The translations under genes were made by a program, and so were the position numbers. The notes beneath the pieces are model-generated. The model was not told the origin of the DNA, searched no databases, and was given only the letters and a program-made list of their open reading frames with translations. Source: Diplonema japonicum (Eukaryota; Euglenozoa; Diplonemea; Diplonemida; Diplonemidae). Taken from it: 64,000 bases of DNA. This document shows, in pieces, positions 38,251 through 47,200 of the stretch (the first letter of the stretch is position 1; every line of letters begins with the position of its first letter). The stretch is taken from NCBI GenBank assembly GCA_964019335.1, contig OZ025755.1:124001-188000 (forward strand), given 5' to 3'.

Positions 38251-38875
38251 ATATAGGGGTGATTTTCCGCATATAGGGGTGATTTTCCGCATATTGGGGT
38301 GATTTTCCACATAAAAAGGGGTGATTTTCCGCATATATAGGGGTGATTTTCCACATATATAGGGGTGATTTTCCACATATATAGGGGTGATTTTCCACAT
38401 ATATAGGGGTGATTTTCCGCATATTGGGGTGATTTTCCGCATATTGGGGTGATTTTCCGCATATATAGGGGTGATTTTCCACATATATAGGGGTGATTTT
38501 CCACATATATAGGGGTGATTTTCCACATATATAGGGGTGATTTTCCACATATATAGGGGTGATTTTCCGCATATTGGGGTGATTTTCCACATATATAGGG
38601 GTGATTTTCCACATATATAGGGGTGATTTGCCGCATATATAGGGGTGATTTTCCACATATATAGGGGTGATTTTCCACATATATAGGGGTGATTTTCCAC
38701 ATATATAGGGGTGATTTGCCGCATATATAGGGGTGATTTTCCACATATATAGGGGTGATTTTCCACATATAGGGGTGATTTTCCGCATATATAGGGGTGA
38801 TTTTCCACATATATAGGGGTGATTTTCCACATATATAGGGGTGATTTTCCACATATATAGGGGTGATTTTCCTAA
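38250..38875. repeat. 20-22-bp satellite (GGGGTGATTTTCCACATATATA)
   Basis: About 28 tandem copies of GGGGTGATTTTCC(A/G)CATATATA, with 20-bp variants ending CATATT or CATATA. There are no stops on the minus strand, so all three minus frames are open; these are not genes. The same motif, inverted, appears at 62273-62336. Confidence 0.92.
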
Positions 38876-38977
38876 TCGATTTCTCTTTTTTTTCTTCTTT
38901 TTAATTTCCTCCGGCGACGACGGACGCAGCGACAAACCCAGGCAGAAGTGGCAGGCGCCTGCAGAACACGAACGACG

Positions 38978-39013
38978 AATAAAGTACAGAAACTGTAGCT
39001 CTAGAATCGTTGG
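38978..39013 (-). ncRNA. Spliced-leader (SL) exon-like sequence, possible SL RNA gene or relic
   Basis: On the minus strand it reads CCAACGATTCTAGAGCTACA then GTTTCTGTACTTTATT. From memory, the Diplonema leader is nearly the same (CCAACGATTTAAAAGCTACA, then GTTTCTGTACTTTATTG), and kinetoplastid leaders share ACAGTTTCTGTACT(T/A)TATTG. The next bases are CGTCGTTCG, not the usual G plus GTATG-type donor, so the 3' border is unclear: GT is present two bases later. An inverted repeat (GCAGGCGCCTGC) follows at about 38951-38962. With a single copy and an odd border, it could be an SL RNA variant, a pseudogene, or a leader fused to DNA by reverse transcription of an mRNA. Confidence 0.6.
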
Positions 39014-39017
39014 GCAG

Positions 39018-39036
39018 TTTTCTTTTTCTTTTTTAG
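39018..39036 (+). promoter_or_regulatory. Candidate plus-strand splice acceptor (pyrimidine tract + AG)
   Basis: TTTTCTTTTTCTTTTTTAG lies 33 nt before the ATG of the plus-strand frame at 39070. This is the strongest acceptor-like sequence in the window and the main reason to consider that frame a gene. Confidence 0.4.
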
Positions 39037-39069
39037 CCCGACCACTCTTGTAACAGTCGCGCCTCAGCC

Positions 39070-39333
39070 ATGTCCGGGAACACCCGCCCTGGGGTGTATA
39101 GTTTTATATTTATCGGCTATACTTTTGTTTTACTTGACATAACATTCGGCGTGTGCTTCAGCGTCAACATGTACCGCCTCTCCGCCTTGAACACCAACCC
39201 CTGTGTGCTAGACCCGAGGCGCTGCCCTTGCTCGTACTCCTGTAGTACTGACGGATCCATATTTTGTTGTGGTGGTGCAAGTAGAGTGGCCTGTGTTGGG
39301 GATTGGATACAACTTGGAAATGAGATGGAATAA
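39070..39333 (+). CDS. Possible small plus-strand membrane/Cys-rich protein (87 residues)
   Basis: It starts MSGNTRPGVYSFIFIGYTFV with a hydrophobic stretch of about 25 residues that could span a membrane, then NMYRLSALNTNPCVLDPRRC and a cysteine-rich part (CPCSYSC, FCCGG), ending in TAA. It is the only plus-strand frame with a matching pyrimidine-AG acceptor and ordinary composition. It lies between minus-strand genes next to the SL-like sequence, so it could mark a short strand switch. No family was recognised, and it may equally be chance or a first exon. Confidence 0.35.
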   Translation: MSGNTRPGVYSFIFIGYTFVLLDITFGVCFSVNMYRLSALNTNPCVLDPRRCPCSYSCSTDGSIFCCGGASRVACVGDWIQLGNEME

Positions 39334-39593
39334 AAATATGAAAGTGTTCAGTGTGCAGAGGGGCTCACTGTTACTACAGAGGTAGGCTAAAAAGAAAAAA
39401 AAAAAAAAAAAGAGGGGTGGAAGAAGAAAGGAAAAAGTGTTGACCACAAAAAAAAAAAAATAATTCTTTATGACTATATGTCTTTTGTTGTTCGCACGAG
39501 CAAAAAAGATTTTTAAAAAGCTGCGAAAGTTTTTTGCTCGGCACAAGTTGCATATAGTTATAAAATCATTTTTTGAAAGATAAATATTTGTAA

Positions 39594-39639
<46 letters not shown>

Positions 39640-40816
39640 CATTTTATTATTCGTGGGTTTCTTCCCTAGGCCCCCGACAAAAGGGGGGTAAAGGGGTAAA
39701 GAACAATATAAGAAATATTAAAAAAAAATATATATAAAAAAACTCTTTTTTTTTTAATTTTCTGGCACATTGTTTTCTTGGCCTTTGCAGTCATCGTATC
39801 GCGTCTGGATATATAAGAGAGAGAAATAAAAAAAAAAAGAAGAGGGGAAGGGAGGAGAGAAGAGAGTAGCCTTGTGAATAGAAGCCATAAGAAGAGAAAG
39901 AAAAAAAAATAAAAGAATGAGAAAGAAGGAAAGTCCGTTCTAAAACTGAAGGAGAGGGATGAAACAAACAAAAGGAGGGTCAACCTTGCTTTCAGGGAGG
40001 CTGCTAACTGTACTAAATGTGTCACCCACCCATATGAGAATTCACGCGGGTGGCGGACAAAGCCACAGAAAAATGTGGAGAGAAGAATGGGAAACCCCTT
40101 CTCTTCCCTCCCCATCCCTTTTATGTGTGTTTTTTTTTTTCTTGCAAGGTACAAGAATGACCATATTCCCCCTCGTTCTTTTTCCCCCCCTCCCTTCAAA
40201 AGTATATCACATCTTTCCTTTTTTCATGTGTCCTAATTTCTTTCTTCTTTCTTTATCATCGCAGAAAGGGTTTCCAAAGCTTTTTTTTTCTTTTTTTTTT
40301 CCCCCAGCCCAAGAAAAAGAAATAACAGGGATAAAAAAACCAAACTGGGAGGGGGTTTTTTTCTCCCTCCCATGTTGTTTTCCTTATTTTTTTCCCCCAA
40401 CCTTAATTTTCTTTTACTTGAGAAGGCAATGAGAGGACGACAAAGGGGAGGGGGGGGGGAGAATCAAATAGTAAAAAAAGGTTTAGAATTTGTTTTCATT
40501 TTTTTTTTCTTTTCCTTGTCTTGACATTGCATGTGTCGAGTAAACAGAGTGCAAATGTCGTGCTTCGGTTTTTTTTTTTTTTTTATCAGTAGAAAAAAAA
40601 GAAAAAGAAGAAGGAAAAGGTGTCCCCACGATTCCGTCGACCGTATTCGGGGACCTCATTTCAGTAACCATACAAGAGACAAGAGTGCATAAAAGCATTC
40701 ATAAAAGATTAGATAGCAAAGAGAGGTAACAACAGTATGTGGTTTTACGTATTAAGAGGTGCAGTTCAAAGACTGGCTTGTGTGTGTGTGTGTGTGTGGA
40801 TGCCATCTCCCTCTCC
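39334..40816. other. Intergenic region; right part is the duplicated phosphoesterase trailer
   Basis: Homopolymers including an A run of about 43 (39595-39637). From about 40220 on it matches 24835-25382, the trailer of phosphoesterase copy A. No independent gene was seen. Confidence 0.65.
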
Positions 40817-42433
40817 TCAGCCGATCCTTGGGCCGTTCCAGTGGTTGGTCCCGGGGAACCTCTTCAAGTCCAGACACTGCGCGTACCACTTGTTCTGGTA
40901 GTAGCACCCAGCCGGAGGAGCACAGCACTTCGGTGACCGCACGCAGTTGTCCCACAGGGGAACCCTGCGGGGGCACCTGGGGGGCGGGGCTTGTGTGACG
41001 ACAGGAGGTGTGGTGGCAGTTGGCTCTGGGGTGTTGGGGACAGTCGTATCGGGGGCAGGTGTGGCTGGTGCAGAGGTGTCTGGAACCGTGGTGTCAGGAT
41101 GGGGGGTGGCTGGTGCAGAAGTATCGGGTGTAGAGGTGTCGGGGTGGGGGGTGGTGGGTGCAGCTGTGTCCGGAACCGAGGTGTCAGGATGAGGGGTGGC
41201 AGGGTGAGGGGTATCGGGAGCAGCGGTGTCTGGTGCAGGTGTGCGGGGTGCTTGGGTGGGAACAGGTGTCTCGGGGACAACGGGAGCAGGTGTGGCTGGT
41301 GCAGGTGTGCGGGGTGCAATAGTGTCAGGGTGGGGGGTGGCTGGTGCGGCTGTGTCAGGTGCAGTTGTTTTCGGAGCCAGGGTCGGCTCAGCTGTGGGCT
41401 CGGGTGTAGGGAGGGGTGTCGGTGCAGTTGGGGTCCTGCCACAGGTGTTGCTGATGGCGAAGGAGTCATGCTCGGTGGCGTGTCGCCCCACGAGGTACCG
41501 GCACCTCCCACCCTCACCGGATTCGGGAAGGTCGCACACAAAGACCCCAACCGTCTCCCTCCCCACCGACTGGGTGTACCTCTTCTGGATCCAGGACCTG
41601 CGGGCGGACGGGCCGTCCCTGTCGAGGGCTCGGTTCCAGCCCCCCAGACCGGAGACCACGAACATCGACTCCCCGCACGAGAGCTCCACCTTGTTGGGAA
41701 AGCTGTTCGGCGACACCCTCTTCGAGGAGAAGCTGCTGAGGAGCTTCGTCCTGCTGTACAGGTGGTTGTGCCCCGCCACGATGAAGGCCCCGTTCCTTCG
41801 ACAGGCGTCGAAGGCCCGCGACAGCCCGTAAACCTTGGGGTAGCGGTGGCCTGCCTGGTAGGTCCCCTCGGGGCGGTGCCACATGCACACCCTCCAAGGC
41901 TCCGTGCTCCCAGCGAAAGACTTGTCGATGAAGTCCGCAGCAGGCTTCGTGGTCCTCGAGTTCTCGTACCAGTTCCGGGGCCAGCTCGGAGAGAACTCGT
42001 CCCACCCGATCATCACCATGTGGACCCCTCGAAACCTGCACGACATCCACAACCCGTAGTCCGTCTTCAAGTTGTTGTTCCTCCCCGTGCACGCCTCCCG
42101 CAGCTCCTTCGTCATCTTGTTGTACAGCATGCTCTGGTAGCCGAAAGGCCCGCCCCACTTCTTCGTGTCGTGGTTCCCGCTCGTCATCAACACGTGCTCC
42201 TTCCCGTGGCCGAACCAGTGCGAGTTCAGGAAGCGCTCCCAGTTTCCAGGGTTGTTCGTGTAGTCGAAGTCCCCGTTTTGCATCACGAGGTCAACCCCGT
42301 CCTCCCGCATCAGCTTGTAGGCCAGCCCTGCACTTGACTTGTCGCTCGTGTCCCCGATGAAGCCTATTTTCAAGCAGCTGCAACCGGGCAGCAGCACCGA
42401 CAGCAACGGGAGCAGAAGCACTGTGACTCGCAT
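40817..42433 (-). CDS. Secreted calcineurin-like metallophosphoesterase (copy B)
   Basis: 538 residues. The protein is identical by eye to copy A (25383-26999), including the signal peptide, GDTS / GDFDYTN / GNHD / GHNH metal-binding motifs, TP-rich linker and six-cysteine tail. Unlike the Cys-rich pair at 4405/8390, the duplication extends beyond the CDS: about 560 bp of trailer and about 60 bp of leader (CCTGTGGT...GCGGGTACAGTAGAGC) also match. Differences are mainly homopolymer lengths and a short leader insertion. Two intact copies about 15.4 kb apart imply recent duplication or ongoing conversion, and a likely dosage effect on an extracellular phosphatase. Confidence 0.88.
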   Translation of the reverse strand: MRVTVLLLPLLSVLLPGCSCLKIGFIGDTSDKSSAGLAYKLMREDGVDLVMQNGDFDYTNNPGNWERFLNSHWFGHGKEHVLMTSGNHDTKKWGGPFGYQSMLYNKMTKELREACTGRNNNLKTDYGLWMSCRFRGVHMVMIGWDEFSPSWPRNWYENSRTTKPAADFIDKSFAGSTEPWRVCMWHRPEGTYQAGHRYPKVYGLSRAFDACRRNGAFIVAGHNHLYSRTKLLSSFSSKRVSPNSFPNKVELSCGESMFVVSGLGGWNRALDRDGPSARRSWIQKRYTQSVGRETVGVFVCDLPESGEGGRCRYLVGRHATEHDSFAISNTCGRTPTAPTPLPTPEPTAEPTLAPKTTAPDTAAPATPHPDTIAPRTPAPATPAPVVPETPVPTQAPRTPAPDTAAPDTPHPATPHPDTSVPDTAAPTTPHPDTSTPDTSAPATPHPDTTVPDTSAPATPAPDTTVPNTPEPTATTPPVVTQAPPPRCPRRVPLWDNCVRSPKCCAPPAGCYYQNKWYAQCLDLKRFPGTNHWNGPRIG

Positions 42434-42766
42434 TCTCGAAAAAAAAAAAGAAAAAAAAAAAACAGTGGAACAGAAAGGTGTGGTGTGGGTATAAAACCTG
42501 TGGTGCGGGTACAGTAGAGCTGCGCACAGCGGAGAGATAAATTGAAAAAAAAGAGAAAGAAGAAAAACAACACACACACCCCTCTCTCGCTCACTCTCCT
42601 CCCTCTCTTCCTCGCTTTCCCTAGCTCGAAAAGAAGGATAATAATACGGAGAACCGCAATTATCAAAGGATTGGTATAAAAGGGGATAAAATAAATGTAA
42701 GAAGAAATAAAAAGAGAGGGGGGGGGGGGAACCAAGAAGGCGTACATACAAAGAAGACAAGGGTCC
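42434..42766. other. Intergenic region
   Basis: 333 bp. The first ~80 bp are the duplicated leader; the rest is CT/GA-rich with a G run at 42719-42730. No gene was found. Confidence 0.6.
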
Positions 42767-44035
42767 TTACGCGGAAGCAGGTTTGCTTGATAAAGGAAAA
42801 TAGGAAAGGGACATGCCAGGATTTTCGGGGGGGTCCCCGGTGAAGTATCTGAAGCAGCGGTCGGCCCTCCTTGACCATCGGTCCTCCATGCTTGTTATTC
42901 GTTTCGCTTCGAGTTTGTGTTGCTCCATCCTGTGGGCCAAAGCATTAGTGGCCTGTTGCTGTTGTTTCTCTTGAATCCGCTGGCTTCGGAGGAGATGCAT
43001 CTGTTTTATGTGGTTTTCTTTTGCGGCGGTCCGTTTTTCGGCGTTTTTGTAATCTCGCATAATCGCGCGTGTGTTCTTCTCTACGTTCTGGTCCACTCGC
43101 TCGAGACGGGCTCTCTCGTTTTGTTTCTTGTGTTCCAGCTCTTCTTTTTTGCGGGATTGTAAATCCTGCAATCGTTGAGTGCGTTTGAGCTCTCTATCCT
43201 TGAAGGTCTTTGATGCAGTTTCAAAGGCTGTAGCTTCGTCGTACCTGGCGTGTGCTTCTTTTCTACCTAGTTCCGTTTTTCTAATCCCGTTTAAACGGTC
43301 TTGTTCCACTTTTGCAAGTCTTCTTGACCATTCGACCTTCCGCAGCTCTCTGGTGGTGTCCTTTTCTTCTTCTTTCATGCGGTTTTCCTTGGCAAGCCTT
43401 TCCAGTCTGAGTTGTGTGGAAACACGTTTCTCTGTGTTGGCCCGTTCCCTCAAATGTGTTTCTTCCCTCTTCTTCTCCTCGATCATGGTTATCTTCTTGT
43501 CTCTCTGTTTCTGTTGCGCCATCGCCTTCGTGAGTTCTGAGATACCATCGTTATGCATCTTGAGTTTGCTGTTCTCGTGCTTGTCAAGCCATTTTTTCGC
43601 GGTGTCCTTCATCTCTTCTTTTAGGTCTCTCTTGTGTCGGGTTAGTTGTTGAGCGTGTTCCTTGTGCTTTTTTGTTTGGTAGTCTTCCCATTTTTGCTCC
43701 TTTTCCACCTGTAGCTGGACCGCCCTGTCGCGAACGTCCTTACGGTGCTTTTCCACCTTTGTGTCGTGGTGTCTCGACACCTGCTCCAAGTTGCGAAACA
43801 TCACAAGAAGCTTCTTTCTGTCGCCATCCTTGTAGGTCGGTGTGTGATATGTAGGGCTGACGCTTTCATCCAGAGTTCTTTGCAGCAACCTCAGCCTGTC
43901 CCTTATACTCTTTGCAACCCCGGGTGTGTCAGGAGACAACGGGGCGTTGTAATCAGTCCGGTTGGCAAACTTGCTTTTCTTTTTGCATTCTTTCTCGCCG
44001 TCCCCAGACTGACAGGTTATGTCCGGGCTCAACAT
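42767..44035 (-). CDS. Coiled-coil protein, 422 residues
   Basis: The start is the ATG at 44035, directly after an A8 tract; the in-frame upstream extension with a hydrophobic stretch is leader. The first 70 residues are mixed (MLSPDITCQSGDGEKE ... YNAPLSPDTPGVAKSIRDRL). Residues 90-400 are an almost continuous charged helix rich in K, R, E and Q (KVEKHRKDVRDRAVQLQVEK; RLERLAKENRMKEEEKDTTR). The end is GDPPENPGMSLSYFPLSSKP. Proteins of this kind are common in flagella and the cytoskeleton of Euglenozoa, but no specific family is recognised. It lies on the same strand as its neighbours, 175 bp from the next start. Confidence 0.8.
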   Translation of the reverse strand: MLSPDITCQSGDGEKECKKKSKFANRTDYNAPLSPDTPGVAKSIRDRLRLLQRTLDESVSPTYHTPTYKDGDRKKLLVMFRNLEQVSRHHDTKVEKHRKDVRDRAVQLQVEKEQKWEDYQTKKHKEHAQQLTRHKRDLKEEMKDTAKKWLDKHENSKLKMHNDGISELTKAMAQQKQRDKKITMIEEKKREETHLRERANTEKRVSTQLRLERLAKENRMKEEEKDTTRELRKVEWSRRLAKVEQDRLNGIRKTELGRKEAHARYDEATAFETASKTFKDRELKRTQRLQDLQSRKKEELEHKKQNERARLERVDQNVEKNTRAIMRDYKNAEKRTAAKENHIKQMHLLRSQRIQEKQQQQATNALAHRMEQHKLEAKRITSMEDRWSRRADRCFRYFTGDPPENPGMSLSYFPLSSKPASA

Positions 44036-44210
44036 TTTTTTTCTTCCCCCCCACCCCACCCCTCTTGTGGCGATTAATGAGACAATAAAAATTGAGAAAG
44101 CCAATGTGACACACACAAAAAAAAAAGTGGAGAAAAATTCTGGTGGAAACCGAGTATTCACATTTCTTTTTTAGGGGGGGGGTTTAAGGGGATAGGGGAG
44201 GGAACTACAG

Positions 44211-47200
44211 TTACTCTCCATTTAGACCTTGGTAAATGGCAAACAGATCCACGCCAGCTACGTTTCTCTTGAGATAGACAGGGTTGTGCGTGATCTCAGG
44301 TTGGGCGACAAGATTTTCATACATGGTTTTGAGCGGGGTCCAAGGAGTAACAGTGGCGATTTCTTCAAATATGTTGCACACGATGAGGAAGTTCCCACTG
44401 GACGTGAAACGGGGGACCAAGATGGAGTTGGCACCCGAAGACCCGGATTTTGCATCCTCACGAGGACCCTTTGGAAGACTGCAAACCGTGCAGCAAGTGA
44501 AGTCCTTCAAGTTCAACACCGTCAGCTCCCTCTCCTTGATAAACACATAAAGCGAAGCATCCGTTGGGTGCGCACAACCAGCAAGACCCAACAACGATCC
44601 ATCATCGATCTCAAACCTCATGGATGACCCAGAGTACACTGTCAATGACGCACCACAAGTCACCGAGAACCCGTTTTGAACGGAAAAATCGACCGGGTTA
44701 CCGCCAAGCTGCGTCTCGGAGAACCCTGTCCCATCTGTCCAGGTTAAGAGCAGGCCGTCCTCCAACAGTACATGGTATGCGTTCTTCGAGGTTTGCATTG
44801 AAACCGGTGCTTTCCCGAGAGTCGAAATGGACTCCGTCGCCGAAGGTGCGGTTAAACCCCCAATAGTTACAGTGAACGTCCCTTCCTCTGTTACACGTGC
44901 TACGGTACCTGTTGTTATGTTGCCGGCTGCGGCGAAGCCGAGAACCTGTTTTTTCGCGACGTAGAAGGCAAGCTCGGTGCTGGTCGCCGTGCCTTGCGCG
45001 TCGACAAGCGAACCGTCTGAGCACAGGACGCTGCCCCGTTCGCCCTTCAGAACAACAATTCGGAACCCGGCTGCTGTTTTTCCCGTAGTGGAGTACACGA
45101 TTTTGTTGTTGCTTTCAAATTCTGTTCCGCCGGTCCAGCAGCTCACGAACACCGCCCCATCTCTCTCAGATACTGTGTAGATGTCATCGGAAAACTCACA
45201 GGTAGCGACCTGCGCGATCAAAACGGGGATTTCTAAGGGAACCGGTGCGGGTTCAATACGCTTTTCTTGACAGACGCGATATTCCAAAATGGGTTTGAAC
45301 ACGTTCTCGCACCCGCTTGGGATCAGGTCCACCGGGCTCGCCCCGCTGCTGTCCAACGCATACAGCGAGCTCCCGAGCTTCAAGAGATATGTTATGATGG
45401 GACCGATCTCCTCTTCGTGGAGGGACCCTCCACTCATGCAGGCGAGGTGGAGGGCGGTCTTGTTATCCTTGCATTGGTACGATTTCGATATCAAGCCAGA
45501 GCGTATCCCTAATAGCATTCTGTTCAACACGAATTTCCAGTTTCGCTGTGGTGGATTTTGCGTGGAGTATCTTCCTATGAAGCCCCGGAGGGTCTCCTTC
45601 GCAACGCACGGTTTTGCGCTGGGCAGCATCGGCGAGAGCACGGAAGGCTGCGCCGTGGGGAGGTTTGCCCCGGCATGCAAAAGGTTGAGCTTTACGAACT
45701 GATCGGTCACGGCGAGCTGTATCGAAACGTACAGCTCTGAAAAATCGTAACACACAACCGTTTTGTAGAACAGATTCTGCCGGAGAAGGTGCCGTCCGGT
45801 ACACGTGAACATTGTCTTGTTACCCCCGACGAGGTTGTTGGTTTCTTTTTCCCCGTCCAATACTGCCTGTCGTTGCTCTGCTCCCGACGGGGCGACCACA
45901 CATACAGCGGCTGCTATCCTGCTGTTCAAGTGAAAAGCAACAAGCTCCGTGTCGTGGATAACCACTAGAATCGGTTCCTTCGGGTGAAAACTCATAGGTG
46001 ACACATCCTGACATCCACACGGGTCGTCTGCAATCCTCCACAACATTGCAAACTCCACGGATTCTTCCGTTGCCTCAACAGAGAAAACCATGACCTCCCG
46101 CGGCTTCGCGATTGCTACAAATGTCGTCTCGTAGTAAGCAGCTTTCAGGTCAATCAACTGGGTTTCCACGTCCGGGATCATTCCCGTCACCTCCAACTGC
46201 GATCCGCGGTGGGAGAACGCGAGTATTTCGGAGTTCCACAGTACAAAGTGCAACCCTCCGGATCCTTTGTTGCACCACGCACTGGCAACGCACGGAAGCT
46301 GATCGTTCTGGTCGGACGGGTTCAACGGAATCTTAACAAGCGACCCGAGCTTCAAAAGCATGGAAAGATATTTCGCCCGGTTCCCGTCGTCGTGGGTCAG
46401 CATCGGTATTCTCAGAATCTTTATAGTGTCGACACCATCTTCGAGCGTGTGGTAGCACGCTGTTCCTTTCATGTCGCCCCAGTCTTGCGTACCTCCTGTA
46501 GTGTGCAGGGAGTCGGCTACATCGGGTCCCCACAGTATCGACAGGCAGTTCACAACGTTAGAAGACTCAAGCTGCATGGTTAACGCGTCGCTTGCAAGGT
46601 TCCCCGTTCTTCTGATTATGTGAAGAACACCTTCGAATATTAGAAAGTCCAGCGGGGTATCGCCATGGATCTCCTTAGTGAAGGGGACTGTTGTGAACGC
46701 CTCGGTGTCCAACTTGTGCAACGCGTCACCCGTCGCGACAATTTCCTTTTTACCGGAGTCGACACATATTGAAAGGATCGCCCATGGGGCCGTTGTTGCA
46801 TCACGAATCTCACACGCCTCCCGCGTTGCTACCGAAGGGTCCACACACAACACATAATATATGGAATTGCACACCGCACTCGGTTGTATGTGAACAACGA
46901 TGTGATCCTCATTGAGAAGCTCCGTTGGCAGAGGAGGTGGGACCATCTTCGAGCAAGCTTGATCGTGAAACGTTTCGATCGCGCGAGACAAGTATGTTTT
47001 ATTACTTCCCGGTGAGGTGAGTACATCGCAAGGCCGCTTGCGGGTAGCATCGCACATGTGAATGCTGGATCCCTTTTGCAACAGCCACAGCATGACCTTT
47101 AATGCCTCTGCGCGTTCTGTCGCATCGCAAATGGAAGTGATGATGTGTAAGGCGGTGCGTCCTTCCGAGTCTTGGAAGTTCGGGTGGATGAGCCTCGCCT

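Noticed and set aside
38250-38875. CRISPR-like array
   Set aside because: Units are directly abutting 20-22-bp copies without variable spacers, in a eukaryotic context.
38017-38935. Three overlapping minus-strand frames (KSPLYMWKITPIYVENHP repeats)
   Set aside because: All three frames are open only because the 22-bp satellite lacks stops; no start context and no conserved domain.
44036-44161. Hydrophobic N-terminal extension of the coiled-coil protein
   Set aside because: Leader sequence read in frame; the ATG at 44035 has the usual A-tract context, and a TM helix does not fit the rest.
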